Position numbers and translations under genes: made by a program
In this document: positions 12,970-25,102 of the stretch, one piece after another
Numbering within the stretch: the first letter of the stretch is position 1
How the letters are laid out: every line of letters starts with the position of its first letter
The notes under the pieces: model-generated
What the model was told of the DNA's origin: nothing
What the model saw: the letters and a program-made list of their open reading frames with translations, nothing else
Databases searched by the model: none
Origin: Auanema rhodensis
Taxonomy: Eukaryota > Nematoda > Chromadorea > Rhabditida > Rhabditidae
Direction of reading: 5' to 3'
DNA length: 64,000 nucleotides
NCBI GenBank assembly: GCA_964057225.1
Contig: OZ059899.1
Coordinates: 7,378,001 to 7,442,000 of the forward strand

Positions 12970-13385
12970 AATAATTTAGGCTTTCTCGATCTTAGGAGGA
13001 TTAACTGTCTGAAGCATTAGGAGACTGTCGGCAGAAGAATGTAATTAGAGGTTTAGATGAGAAGTTCTGTCGCCAGCCGAAACTCATAAAAAGTAGGAGG
13101 AAGAACAAATTTATAGGCAAACTGTCCTTGCTCTTCATACAAACCGCAACTTGGCAAAGTTCTTGGCGGAATCTCTTTTCAAGCATTTGCTAAGGCTTTA
13201 TCTGGCACAAAAGAGAAGACTGTCCTTATTGGCTAGAAATTTCGTTACGGTTAACGAGCTGTGAGGGGTTTGGAACAATCTTGACATCCCGCAGACATCA
13301 AGATAATATCTTGAACTATCAGTTGATGTATTTTCTTCCCGTCGGGAGCACTCTGTCAGCCTTCGATTGCCCTCAAAGATAATTA
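12970..13385 (-). other. Unassigned GC-richer island, possible broken gene or RNA gene
   Basis: A roughly 400-bp patch clearly less AT-rich than its flanks. On the minus strand a coding-like tail can be drawn: ...YKFVLPPTFYD, a 59-nt GT..AG intron, then LLMLQTVNPPKIEKA-stop (TAA at 12978-12976). A start-like MSRLFQTPHSSLT lies near 13291. The frame joining them meets a TGA, and the introns needed to bypass it would be shorter than any good intron here. It may be a pseudogene, a gene with unusual splicing, or a structured RNA. I recognise no family. Confidence 0.3.
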
Positions 13386-13869
13386 CTTAAAATGTTATTC
13401 ATAAGTCTAATGTTTCATTTTAGTTACGTAGATACTTATAATTTCTTCGAACTCTAGAAGATTCTTATCTAATTTTATTCAAAATCTAATCATAATTGAA
13501 AAAAATGACATTCATGCTGTGCTATTGACGACCTTTGTATGAAGTGTTATCTAACAGATTTCTGTAATTACCTTCCTTCTTCAACAACAGATGTTTTTTT
13601 TACATTTTCAAAGAATTTTGAAAATTCTATGAGATTTTCACATTTTAATCTACAATTTCATTTTTTGTTAAAAAAAAGTTGTATTTCTTTCAACTTGACC
13701 GTTTTTTTTTGGTTGAGACAATAGAACTCATGCCCATTACAGTAGCCTTTTAAGTTAACCCGCCTACAATCTTAGATGGTGTTGAGTTGAGAGGGGAGGC
13801 GGTGCAGACTCCTCCCATTGACTTTGGTGGAAGAAGAAGAAGAATCAGTTTTTCGAATAAGGACGAGAT
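13386..13869. other. Upstream region of lin-32
   Basis: 484 bp, mostly AT-rich with T runs. A GC-richer section from about 13735 up to the ATG is probably 5' UTR and core promoter. No supported ORF. Confidence 0.4.
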
Positions 13870-14750
13870 ATGATGTCGAGCACCTCATCATCATCATCTT
13901 CATTTGATCAATACGCTATGTATTTTCCTCCAAATGCTAACTTTAACTATTCTAACTATAGTACTCCGATGCAAAGCCCTTCGTTTTTTCCCAACATGAG
14001 GTACCATTGTTATCTTCCTAACAAAAAATATTAATGATATGTTTAGTTACCCATCGCCAATGTCTTCTAATATTACTGATTTATCATCAGCTTCTGAAGA
14101 AAAGAAAAGAAGTAGGAGATACAAAACACCATCACCTCAAGTTCTTCGTCATCGTCGTACGGCTGCTAATGAAAGAGAAAGAAGACGGATGAATACACTA
14201 AATGTTGCATATGATAAGGTTTGTTTACTATATATAAACATTAAAACTTTTAAATTAACTAATAGTGCATTTCAACAGTCTCCTTAAACTTACACGCTCG
14301 CTACAAATTTTTGTAAAAAAAAATTTATTACTTTTCCTTAACATAAATATTTTCTATTTCAAATGTTCTATAATACTTTTGTTTCAAAAAAAAAACGAAT
14401 TTTAGTAGCTTAAGCTTTTTATTGGTTTCTAAACGTTTTCATACTGTATGGACATATGGTGTCTCACTACTGTACATGAAGGTCATTAGACTCCAAATAT
14501 GCGCCAATTCAAATTTCTTTCCGGTTTTCAGAGATAATAAATCAAAAAGAAAGAATTTTATTGTTTTCATAATTTGGCATATTTCCAGCTTCGAACAGTT
14601 CTTCCTGAAATTGATTCGGGCCGCCGTTTGTCCAAGTTTGAAACACTACAGATGGCTCAAGAATACATCAATAGTTTAGCAGAAATTCTAAGAGATTCAG
14701 GATCACCATCAACTACATCTCAGTCAACGAAGAATTATAAGAAAAATTAA
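13870..14750 (+). CDS. lin-32: Atonal-family proneural bHLH transcription factor
   Basis: Proneural factor that, as a heterodimer with a class I bHLH (HLH-2/E-protein), binds E-boxes and specifies sensory neuron lineages. Three exons (13870-14000, 14047-14218, 14589-14750) give 154 residues. The N-terminus is Ser/Tyr/Pro-rich. The bHLH occupies about residues 80-137: basic region RRTAANERERRRMN, helix 1 TLNVAYDKLRTVLPEI, loop DSGRRLSKF, helix 2 ETLQMAQEYINSLAEIL. This is nearly the same as my recollection of C. elegans LIN-32 (basic region, helix 1 and the ETLQMAQ.YI helix 2). The 370-bp intron falls inside helix 1. It stands among long non-coding intervals, as expected of a developmental regulator. 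Confidence 0.95.
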
Positions 14751-14834
14751 AGCAAAACTATTTTGTACAAAAATAATAATATTGATCTTTTTCATATATG
14801 GGTATTTTTTTTTGTTTTATACGTACTTGAATAG

Positions 14835-14840
14835 AATAAA
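14835..14840 (+). terminator. Poly(A) signal of lin-32
   Basis: AATAAA 85 bp after the stop codon. A second copy lies about 30 bp downstream. Confidence 0.5.
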
Positions 14841-15917
14841 AATTTAATTAAAAACTATTGAGGTCAATAAAAATGAGGTTGATGATCTGAAAAAATGAAC
14901 GGTGGGTTAGAAAAAAAAAGAAAAAAAACGAAGACAAAAGATAGGTTGATGTCCCACAACCATGTACTAGACACGCGACAGTATAGATGTTATCTAGTGG
15001 ACCATCATTAGAACTGTCCACATATAGTCAGATATGCATTTAAGGTGGTAAATATACAGATTTTCACGTATAATTAATGATTTTTTGTCTGTCAAATCAT
15101 AGCATATATGGTGAACAGATTTTTGAATAAAACTGACAAACAATGGTTTCAATCTGACAGATTGAACATGAATTTTATATTAAACGTAATGGCCTTATAG
15201 TTACAATATCATTCTTCTTTAGTTTTATTGAAATATTTTATTATTAACTATAAGTTATGTAAAATATAAAAATGTTTTTATTTTTGTTTGAAATCAGCCG
15301 GCAATTCCTTATAAAGGTATGGCAACATCTGTCCGGTAAGTCCTTTAATCATCTGCCTTTCATTATGTAATTCTCGGTACAACGGTCAAGAGGTCATAAC
15401 CAATCAAAACTCTTTGTTTCTACCGACTTGCCAACCAATTATCACCTAATTTTACCTAATCACCCCTTTTGACTTCTTAAGATTATAACTTTAGATAATA
15501 GACTTGTGACGTCATTTATCTCATAATCATTAACATATTTCCATATATCTTACATACAAGTCATTCAAGTATGAACAACAACCTTATGTTTATGTTGATG
15601 TTACAGGTTACTTTTAGGGTTTCTTATATTTCATGATATTCATAAAATTATAATTATATTTTTAAATGAAAAGATTTATATCCAATGTGGATAACTATAA
15701 GCATTGTGGTTAACCTATAGTAAGAAAATATTAATTACAACGATACATAAATTCAAAAATAAGATATTTTGATTTTTTACTAACTTGCTGGCAAGAATAT
15801 AGTTTCAAACTAGATTATTTACCATACAAACAAAAGAAAAATAACACTAACTCTAGAGTTGTTTTTGAAATAAAAGTAAATTAAGTTGAAAAGAAAAAGT
15901 AAGTAAAGCCTGAATGA
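14841..15917. other. Intergenic region downstream of lin-32
   Basis: About 1.1 kb. A less AT-rich section at about 15290-15480 might be regulatory. No ORF or repeat is supported. Confidence 0.4.
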
Positions 15918-16823
15918 TTAATACTCTTCTGATAGTAGAAGATGTTGTAATGTTTTATCTTTAACGTTGATATTTTGTCCTCCTAACATTTCTCCGACAC
16001 GTTTTACCTATAAATATATTAATTTATTTTTATATAAAAGAAAATCATTTACTTGACGCTTTTTAGCCATATATTCACATCCTATGTATAAAGCACACAT
16101 AGGTATAAGCGAAAGTGCTCCTAGAGGTCCTAGCCAGTAAACCTGAAATAGAAATGGTATGGTTATTCAAAATATAATTATTTTTTTACCTTTCTGTTGT
16201 AAAATCCGTAAACTTTGCTTGTATTTAATGCATCACAAAATGTTCCACTATATGGATTATCACATATACATTCAATTCCAATATCGTTTAAATGTCCGTG
16301 CACACAATTTAAAATTTCACAGTATTCTCCTGTGTATCCATGTTCACATATCGGACAACTGAAATATTGAAGATATTGTAAATTTTAATAAAAAATATTT
16401 TTGAAGAAATATAGTTAGTTTGGGCTGTTATATGTCAAACAACATACGATCCGTTTCTGTATCTTCTGAATGTTGCGCAATGTTTTTTCTTTTCACAATG
16501 CCTTCCTACAAAATCTTGATCACAAGCACATTTATCACCTTCTGGTTTCCCATTAACACATCTATAATAATATTAATATATCAAAATCAAATTGAATTAA
16601 TAGCTATACCAGAATACATAGTATTAGCAAAAACTATTTTTCAAAATACAACTTACACTGGCGTTCGTCTTCGATGCGTTTGACCACGGATATGGTGTTT
16701 TCTTAGATTTTCATACACAGCATCTTGTTGCTCTGCTTCTTCAACTGTTTGAAGCGCTGTAGTGACCACTACAAATAAAACCGAAGAAGCTAATAGCCAT
16801 GAATTGGTTTTCCTTGATATCAT
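15918..16823 (-). CDS. Small EGF-domain type I membrane protein
   Basis: The start at 16823 gives MISRKTNSWLLASSVLFVVV, a signal peptide, followed by a charged spacer rich in E, Q, R and H. Two cysteine-patterned segments of EGF type come next: CVNGKPEGDKCACDQDFVGR-HCE, then CPICEHGYTGEYCE, with further cysteines in NCVHGHLNDIGIECICDNPY..CD. A hydrophobic segment VYWLGPLGALSLIPMCALYI is followed by basic MAKKRQ and a tail of about 30 residues ending KTLQHLLLSEEY. It would therefore sit at the cell surface with the EGF repeats outside. The ligand and process cannot be told from sequence. Several short introns; about 210-220 residues. Confidence 0.7.
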
Positions 16824-19667
16824 CTGTGCGGAGTTTTACCTAAAACAGAACATTTGACCAATTTATTATTGTTTTTCAACATTTGAATTCAACAAGAAAG
16901 ATTGAAATAGTAAAACTAATAAAATAAATGAAATGCAACAAAGAAGATTGTTCGCAACATGACATTTGCTATTATAAAATAAAATCGAAAGCTATTTCTT
17001 CTAATTTCTTTCAATTTTCAAGAGAATAAAAAGAGATTCCTATGACATAATATATAAACAGTAACGCAATATCTTTTTTAAACTCTCTAGGTATCATTGA
17101 AGCTTATATTTATTTTTGTTGGTATCAATCATTGATGTGTAATCAGTAAATTCTTTCAAAAAGAAATATATTCCAAAAATATATAAAGGATATAACATAT
17201 AGTTTAAGAAATAACAATGAGATATATATGTATGCAAGACATTCCTAAACCTTTTTTTATCAAATTCTTTGCAACACTTCTGCTTGTTGACAATTACATC
17301 GATGCAATATGACTGTTAGACAGGGGAATAGCAGAATGTTCTCAATTGTATATTGTAGTAGGAGAGCTTTAAGATTCTAGTTCTGATCAAATTTCTTTAT
17401 GTGATAGTGTTGTTTAATTCGGAATTAAACGTAAATTGACTATAATTGGGCCTAAAATCACTACATGTTATACGTCCTGTCTTGTTTTTGTTTTTAATGA
17501 TTGCAGTAAACTCAGTGAGCAATCCAATTCATCAAATCAGTTGCCTTTCTTATATTTTTGGAAATAAATCGTAACAATAAATATTGAAACAATAGGTAAC
17601 TATAAAAGGAAATATGAAAACTTTCATTTTTATTTATTATTTATTATAATAATAATAATAATAATATAAAATGAATAAAAGTGATGAGCTTTAAAGAAGA
17701 AACTTGAAAATCTTAATATGAGAATATTGAAGGAGGACTCCCTATTTCAACCATTGTTGATATGAATGTTGTTGATATGGGATAGACTTGTCTTCGATTA
17801 GGTCTTGACGGTTCATAGAGAAGGCCAGAAGATTGGAAAGTTTTTCCTTATAAGAGAACATCACGTATTCCAGAAAACAAAAGTATTCCAATATGTTTTG
17901 AAAGGGTAAGCATGTTATTGGGAATGTTAAGTGGAAATTGTAATTGACTGTATAAAGAAATAAATATGGTGATGTTGAATGAAATAAAAAGAATGAATCG
18001 AGAAGATACAATACATACATACATTGTATGTAAAGAGAAGAGGGAATAAGAGAAAAGGTGAAAATTAAAATGAAAAAAAAAACACAAAAACTGTAGATAA
18101 AGATAACAAATAGAAATATATTTGTATTATTATTATTAAATTGTTTAGTATTTAGCTTATATTATTATTTTTATATAAATAATAATTTGAATATTAACTT
18201 TATATGATATAATATTGTTTTGGTGAAAAGAATGTTTATGAGAAAAAAAATGTAAATCTTAATAGATCAAATTAGACATTGAATCGCGAGACTGAATAAA
18301 TGTTGCAGGAATAGCAATAGTCTTCCAATAAATGAGACGATGAATGGCGACGTACAGTTTTTCAGTTTTCAACAATCATTGAAAAGAGGAAATTCGACAA
18401 ACTGTTTGGTAATAGGAAAAAACTAAATGTATTTCGACAGTAGAAATCATCTTCTATGCCAGGAGAAAGTTGCGGTAGTCGAGCTAATTAGCTTATTTGG
18501 TAATGTGGGGTCAGGCTTTGCCGAATTAACGATCTAAAAACCGGTTGATGATTGGCAAACGATTAGTCTTAGTTCAATATACATTAATAATGAGATGTCT
18601 AAGAAATCTTGTTGATTTGTGATAAGTGCAATTATTAAAATTTTCTTTTACTATTGACGAAATGAAGATAAAATATTTAATAAAACGATGAGGAGTTTTT
18701 TAAAAGTAGAAAGAAATATCAACTTGATTATAAAAGGTCACACGTTCATGTACAATGAAAATTCACGATGACATCATTCATTCCTTTTTCTTTTTTTTTT
18801 TTAAATAATTTTGAATTGTTCCAGAAAAAAACCACAAATAAATAAAAAGCAAATCTTTATTTCTTGTCAGTTTTCGTTAAAAAATTAAGAATACGAAGAG
18901 AATGGGAAAGAACTAATTAAACAAAAGATAGGAGAAGTATAAGAAGAAATGAGAGAAAAAAAGAAAATAGATACAATGAAGTGAGTGAACGAGAAGGTAA
19001 CTGATTCTTATATTAAGGAAGAAAGAGAGAGAAAGAAGCTTAAAGTAATTCTTTGGAAAAGAGTTACTTCTCCCATTTTGAAAGATTTTATAGAGAATTT
19101 GGGAACGGATCGAAGAATTTATTGGTAAATGTGAACATTCAGATCAAGACAACTGATTTTAGAGTGTGAATTTCAATGTAAAATACCTGTTTTATGAAGA
19201 AAACGATTTTCAATACGCTACGAAATTCATTTAATACATAACAATAACTTTTTGTTAAAGAAATAGAAATAATACGTTTAATTACATGTTTGTCAAGAAA
19301 TAATAGTTTTGATGACTCAAAAAACTTCCAACATGAGAAGTCTAATTGCAAGTTTCTGAAGGATGAGAAGAGTTCGAGGCAAAGTACAGAGTAACGCAGA
19401 ATGTAATCAGGAGGTGACATGTCTTCTGTACTAACCTTATTATTTTCTCATAAGCTACACAAAATTGTGTTAAAAGTAGTTCTGAACATACAAAGTCAAA
19501 AGGTACTTTCAATTTCTGAAGAGCAGACGTTTTTCTTCAAAAACGTGTTTTCTAATTGAACATTGTTTTGTAAACAGGATTTCGTGTAATTTTCTTTCTG
19601 GAGATTCTTATCATTTCCGGAAATCCTAAATCGATTTCGTTTTATATACAAATACATATATATGTGT

Positions 19668-19698
<31 letters not shown>

Positions 19699-19899
19699 CA
19701 TGTATAGTATATATAAATTATAATATAAACTATATACACATACACATAGTTAGCTGAATATTATAAGGCTTTATCATATTTATAGAACATAATATTACAT
19801 CATAATAACTGGATTTGATCTTGATCATCATTAAAATACTTGAGATTCTCTTGAATTTGGAATGTATATTTATAGTTTTTCAAGTCAACAATTATTTTC
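16824..19899. other. Intergenic region, no supported gene
   Basis: About 3 kb. It contains less AT-rich stretches at about 17720-17860 and 18280-18580 with short open frames on the minus strand (for example ISTTFISTMVEIGSPPSIFS ending near 17719). None links into a gene with recognisable homology. They could be exons of an unrecognised minus-strand gene or UTR sequence. Confidence 0.35.
19667..19696. repeat. AT dinucleotide microsatellite
   Basis: Alternating A/T of about 30 bp, downstream of the first carbonic anhydrase gene. Confidence 0.8.
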
Positions 19900-21018
19900 T
19901 TAAAATGCTTTAGATGACCATATTTTGCGTTCACACAGATGCTGACATTCTCTCCAATTGTCTGGACAAATTTTCCGGAAATGGAAAAGCTAAATTTATA
20001 TTAATAGTCTTTGAGTTAAAAAGCTATTTTGATACCTGATTAGCAGAAACTTGAACAGGATTTAGTAATACTGTCCACATCACACATTCAGTATATGGTG
20101 GCGTAGTTAATGAACCTTCGTAATGAATTAAATCAGAACCTGCATGTAAGAACATAAATGAAAACCTAATTGAAACTTATATACCGATTGGAATAAGTTT
20201 CTTCATATCAAAGTCATTTGACATATAAGTTATATTATTGTTGTTCATAGCCTCACTAACTTGTGATGAAACATAAGCATAGTCGGGATTATAATCACCT
20301 TCCTTAAAACAATTAAAAATTCTTAATTATTCTTGAATACATGGCAAGAAATATCAAATATATGTATATACTAACTTCTAGAAATACACCTAAGACAGCA
20401 ATACCATCTCCCTTTGTCTGTGCTTCCGTAGGAGAAGAATATACAGAATTCCAAAACACAAAGTGAACCTGAAATTCATAAAATTATTTTATTTTCACAG
20501 TTTTAAGACTGCTTTAGGTACCTCCCCAGCAAATCGTTTTCCATCTATTGTATGCTCAGAGCCACAATCAGAAGTTAAGCTCCAATGAGCATGAAATTGT
20601 AAAAGACGATATGTTCCCTTCAAGTGAGAAGCTGATAAACCTAAATTATATGTAAAAGATACAAAAATTCGAAAAATTACAAAAAATTATGTTAAAATGG
20701 TTAAATACAAGAAACAAACTTGTTTTTGCATCTGGAATAGCTGAGACTTGCCATCCTTTTCCAGGGCTTATCACAAGCTTTTGACATTCTCCTTGAACAT
20801 AATTTACATCAAGAGTTTGCGCCTAAAGGTTTTCGGAAAAATATATAACTCGATCACATATATCAGCTTACATCACATTTTTTGTTGTCATGAATGCATT
20901 TCTTTGTTTGAATATCAATAGGGGATTGACGTTTTTGATAATTTGAAAGATTTTCTTTATCATTAGCAGACAAGTCATCGATAAAAGCACGTTGTTGAGC
21001 TACAAGAGCTCGATACAT
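19900..21018 (-). CDS. Alpha-carbonic anhydrase, paralogue 1
   Basis: Zinc enzyme for reversible hydration of CO2. Domain order is normal: [25 protein letters not shown], the zinc strand [55 protein letters not shown], and a cysteine-containing end [20 protein letters not shown] that aligns with paralogue 2. Zinc ligands (FHAHW, EVH) and the active-site LTTPP are intact. The proton-shuttle position (H in NNGHS of classic enzymes) reads GKG, so it is probably Lys. I end the gene at 19900 because this frame aligns with the neighbour's C-terminus. The start is uncertain: 21018 is the first in-frame ATG of an exon that begins at an acceptor, so an upstream exon may exist. Confidence 0.85.
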
Positions 21019-23903
21019 TTCAGTTTTTAATTCTAAAATATTCCGAATTAATAGATTTCACACATATATGGTTGACACAAAAACAGAAAGAAAATCAGAG
21101 AAAACTGCAAAAATCAAAAATGAAGTTCAATTGAAACTTTTTCTTTATATTGTGAAAGTTTTTAGGTGTGAAGTTTGGTATCCAACTTTGAATCTGAGTG
21201 AGCTGCATATGGCATTCAATCTCTTTTCTTGCTCTTTTATTTTCACTTCTCCTTAAGACATGCATATTCTCTTTCAATTTCCTTCACAATCAAATGATTC
21301 ATAAGTGAAAATAGCAGAATAAGTGAAACTTGATTTTTACCGAACTTTGAGTAGTTGAAATTTTTATATAAAAAAGTGCATTTATATTATTATTAAAAAT
21401 AATTCAAAGTTTAAAAAGAACAAATATATTTAAGATTTACGTAAGGTTAGTTATTCCATAAAAATTATTATGTTATGGCAAAACAAAATAATTGACCCAT
21501 CATGTGAAGTAACTATTAATTTGGGTTGAGGAGTATAAAAATGAAATTTGTTAACTAATTAAAAAAAATTTTAGTTTTAAACCAAATCATTTTTGTTTTA
21601 TAAAGTATTTATACATATTAATATTATATTGATAATAACAATATAAATAATATAATTATTTAAATTCTTGATTGAAAAAAAAATTAATGCGAAACTTATT
21701 ACTCAACTAATAATTCAATTTTGTTTTTGCATTTAAAGTCTTTCATGGATAATCTTGTATATAAATTTTTGAAAATAAGAAGAAAATTGATAAGAAACGA
21801 GTAAGTTAGCATGTAAAACTAGAGAAATGACTGTATTATACATATCATGGATCAAATTGAAAACCAACAATATTTTACGTCTATGTAAGCATTCTTAAGA
21901 TTAGAACTTAGAAACAGATGAATGAAGCTGCTAATATATGAAGAGGTTAATCATATTCAATATATAAATATAAATATATATTAATATATAATATATAAAT
22001 AAAGAAATAATCGACTTAAAATATAAAATATCTTTTAAAAATTATCGAAAGATAAAGGAGAATCACATATATACATATGGTGAATTATTACCTACAAGCA
22101 GATTAAGTAAAATATTTATTCTTTAAAATGATAATGACAACTCTGTTGCTAGGAAACGGTTTACATTTAAAAAGAAAACGACTAATAGCTTTAATTTTCA
22201 TGGAAGAGATGATGTAAATTGAATTTCAACCATTACATCCGCTATAGTAATGAGCTAACAGCGGATAAGTCTAACAAATAGTATATTATGAATTGAAATC
22301 AAAGTGTATTGTTAATATCTTATATATATATATGTATATATATATATAAATCTTGAACATTTTTTATATAACTATATCTAATTGATCTCAATTTTAGAAT
22401 GAAAAATATAAAACGAGATTAAAATTTTATTAAAAATGACTAAAACCTATGTATATCAATGTATGTATATATAGCTATATAATATAGCTATATATGCATA
22501 TTTCCAATTTATTTTAAAAAAAGTTGAGTTTATTTAAAATAAATGTTCTTATATTGAATACATTTATGAAGATATAGTAAAATTGGTAATGAAGTAGTAA
22601 AAAAATCAAAAATCAAACCACCATATGAAGAGGTACAGAAAGAGAATAATCAGAGGGTGCAGAAAACCGATTGAAGCCGAACAAGAAAATTCTGATAAAG
22701 CCGGCTTGAATGGTTTTTAACTAATATTTAACTCTGTATCGTTAAATTGAACTTAATGCTTCAAGGATGTAACTCTGAGAGTATATGAAAAAAAGTTTTT
22801 TTTCTTCATTATTGTATCATTGAAGTGAATATTTCATCAAAGAGTTATCAAAATATTATGATATACAATACATATCTATTACGTATATATAATACATATA
22901 TGCATGTTTTACTTGAAGTATTCTTTCAAATCATCGAAAAGACGTTTTTTATTATATTTTTTGCAAATTCTGTGAACATATAAACTCATCTTGATGTTAT
23001 TATTGAATGAAACTTCTACATATCTACGCAAATATCTCAAAAAATAATATAATTATAAAAAAATAATACATAAATATATAATCTCAAAATATAGAAAACG
23101 AACTGCAGCTGAATGAGATGAGATGATCAGTGTTGAAGTTGTCAGATTAATATGTATTACAATCCAAAAATGGATTAAAATTATTGGAAAACAAGCGATT
23201 TCAGGCAATTTAAGAAATTTGAAATGCATTTGCTTAAACAAACTATCTTCTATAATTTATATTCAAATTTCAAATGTTATGATTAGTTACAACTTAAATT
23301 TCTTTTCTGGAGGATTACTTCTTTCTACTTCAAAATTTAATTCATCAGAATATATTTGATGTTACAAAACAATTTCACACTTTTCATAATTTTTATGTTT
23401 AATGTTAGAAATATTTTTGAATAAAGTACATCTGAAATTTAAATATATATCTTTTTTATTTTATTTTTAGTGATAATCTCTATATCTATATTTCTAACAT
23501 AATTATAATATTATAGTTAATACATATAGTATATACATTTATATTTGAAAAGAGAATTCCTGATTATCATTAATATTTTTTTTTGTGTAATCAAAGTTTT
23601 TTGTTTCTTTAAATATTTTTGTTTGTTTGAATATCTAAGTAATAAAATAAATAAATATGAATGATTATATTTATAATATTAATACAATCTACAATATATA
23701 AAGCAAAAATTAAATATCTTTGCTAAAGCAATTACAATCTAAAATTTATCACAATTAGAAGAAACTAATGATGTTGGTTAATGTTTGAAAGCATCTTTTA
23801 CATATACAAAATATAAATTATAAGAACATTAGAAAATTGTGGAATTTTTCTCAAAATATTCAAAAGGCTTCTCACTCATTATACCTGAATATACTACAAA
23901 ATC
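21019..23903. other. AT-rich spacer between carbonic anhydrase genes
   Basis: 2.9 kb of very AT-rich DNA with short A/T repeats, including a near-palindrome of TATAGC units at about 22469-22497. No supported gene. Confidence 0.5.
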
Positions 23904-25102
23904 TTAAATGTTGATTGAACATTTGATAACACGGTCGCAGATGGATTGACATCCTCTGTGATTAGCTGGGATAATGGCGCGAAGGACATCAAGTTGAGCC
24001 TTGGAAACATCAACTGGATGAAGCAAAACAGTCCATGTTACACACTCAGAGAATGGTGGGGTGGTCAAGGATCCTGGGTAAGTGACGAATTCACGATCAT
24101 CCTCTTTTGGAAGAAGTTGTTCGATTGTCATGCTTTCTGGAAGTGCAGCTGGAGCTTTGGTTTCAGAAGATTTCTTGATGGCATCAATTAATGGTTGGTA
24201 ACCCTCGCTGTGTTCTCCTTCCTGAAATTATTTTGATGTTTTGAAGTTGTATTTGAATTAAATTATTTATAATTATAATTTTAAAGAAATAATTACCTTT
24301 AGGAAAACTCCAAGTACAGCCAAGCCATCATCCTTCTCTAAGCATTCACAGAAAGAGGCATATTTAGTGTTACGGAAAACAAAATGTACCTAAAAATAAA
24401 TAAAATTATTTTATAAAAAAAAAACAAAAAAAACGTGATTCTGATCATGAATGGAATACTTACTTCTCCACTGTAGGACTTTCCTTTCACCAAGTGCTCA
24501 GATCCAAGATTTGCAGTCTCAGCCCAGTGAGCATGGAATTGGACAAGTTCATAGTTTCCAGGAAGGTGATTAGCGACAATGGCTGAAAAAATGAGATCAT
24601 TAAAACATTTTTGAAGATCTAAAACTTACAGGTCTTACATGTGTCCTTAACATTCACGGTGAATCCTTTTCCTTCAGTAGCAACAACATTGATGCAATCT
24701 CCAGAAACATAGTTGACTGAGAATTTGTCCTTCTGGAAAAAAATATTTTTAATTGATTAAGATTCAAGAATTTTTGTTTTTACGATCTAATTTACGGACA
24801 AAAGAACTATTTTGATGGAAATATTCATTAAGTTTGTAAAACATTTAGCGAACTTTAAGAATTAGCAAGTTTAAACTTTTTTTTATTTTTATCTTCTTAA
24901 ATTGTTATTCTTTATTCAATAACAAGGAATTCGAATTACCAAGCAAAATTCTGGATCGTGAACAGTAATATCACCAGTGATGTCAATTGGGGATTGGCGA
25001 GTTTCAGTGACTAAAAAAAATATTTTGTTATAAAATGAATTAATTAAATAAAATTAAAACTAAGATTTGTATTAGATTGAAATAAATTAAAAGTTACCCA
25101 TG
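23904..25102 (-). CDS. Alpha-carbonic anhydrase, paralogue 2
   Basis: Same family, strand and exon layout as the gene 2.9 kb downstream. After M and a short intron the protein starts VTETRQSPIDITGDITVHDP, so it lacks the N-terminal WxY...GPxxW section that precedes QSP in most alpha-CAs. Then come FSVNYVSGDCINVVATEGKG, the zinc strand YELVQFHAHWAE, LGSEHLVKGKSYSGEVHFVF, LAVLGVFLKEGEHSEGYQPL, YPGSLTTPPFSECVTWTVLL, HPVDVSKAQLDVLRAIIPAN and RGCQSICDRVIKCSINI-stop. All three zinc histidines and LTTPP are present. The His64 position is again in GKG. About 245 residues and probably cytosolic, since no leader is visible, unless an upstream exon was missed. Confidence 0.88.

Noticed and set aside
13700..13900. 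tRNA or other small RNA upstream of lin-32
   Set aside because: No B-box (GGTTCRANYCC) or cloverleaf could be drawn. I saw no convincing tRNA anywhere in the window.
17719..18087. Minus-strand frames ending ISTTFISTMVEIGSPPSIFS and MNRQDLIEDKSIPYQQHSYQ
   Set aside because: Two overlapping frames look equally good, neither connects to an upstream exon with a convincing splice site, and no homology is apparent.
19800..19899. Longer C-terminus for carbonic anhydrase 1 ending at 19800
   Set aside because: The other frame (…[16 protein letters not shown], stop at 19900) aligns residue by residue with the second paralogue and needs no frame change.
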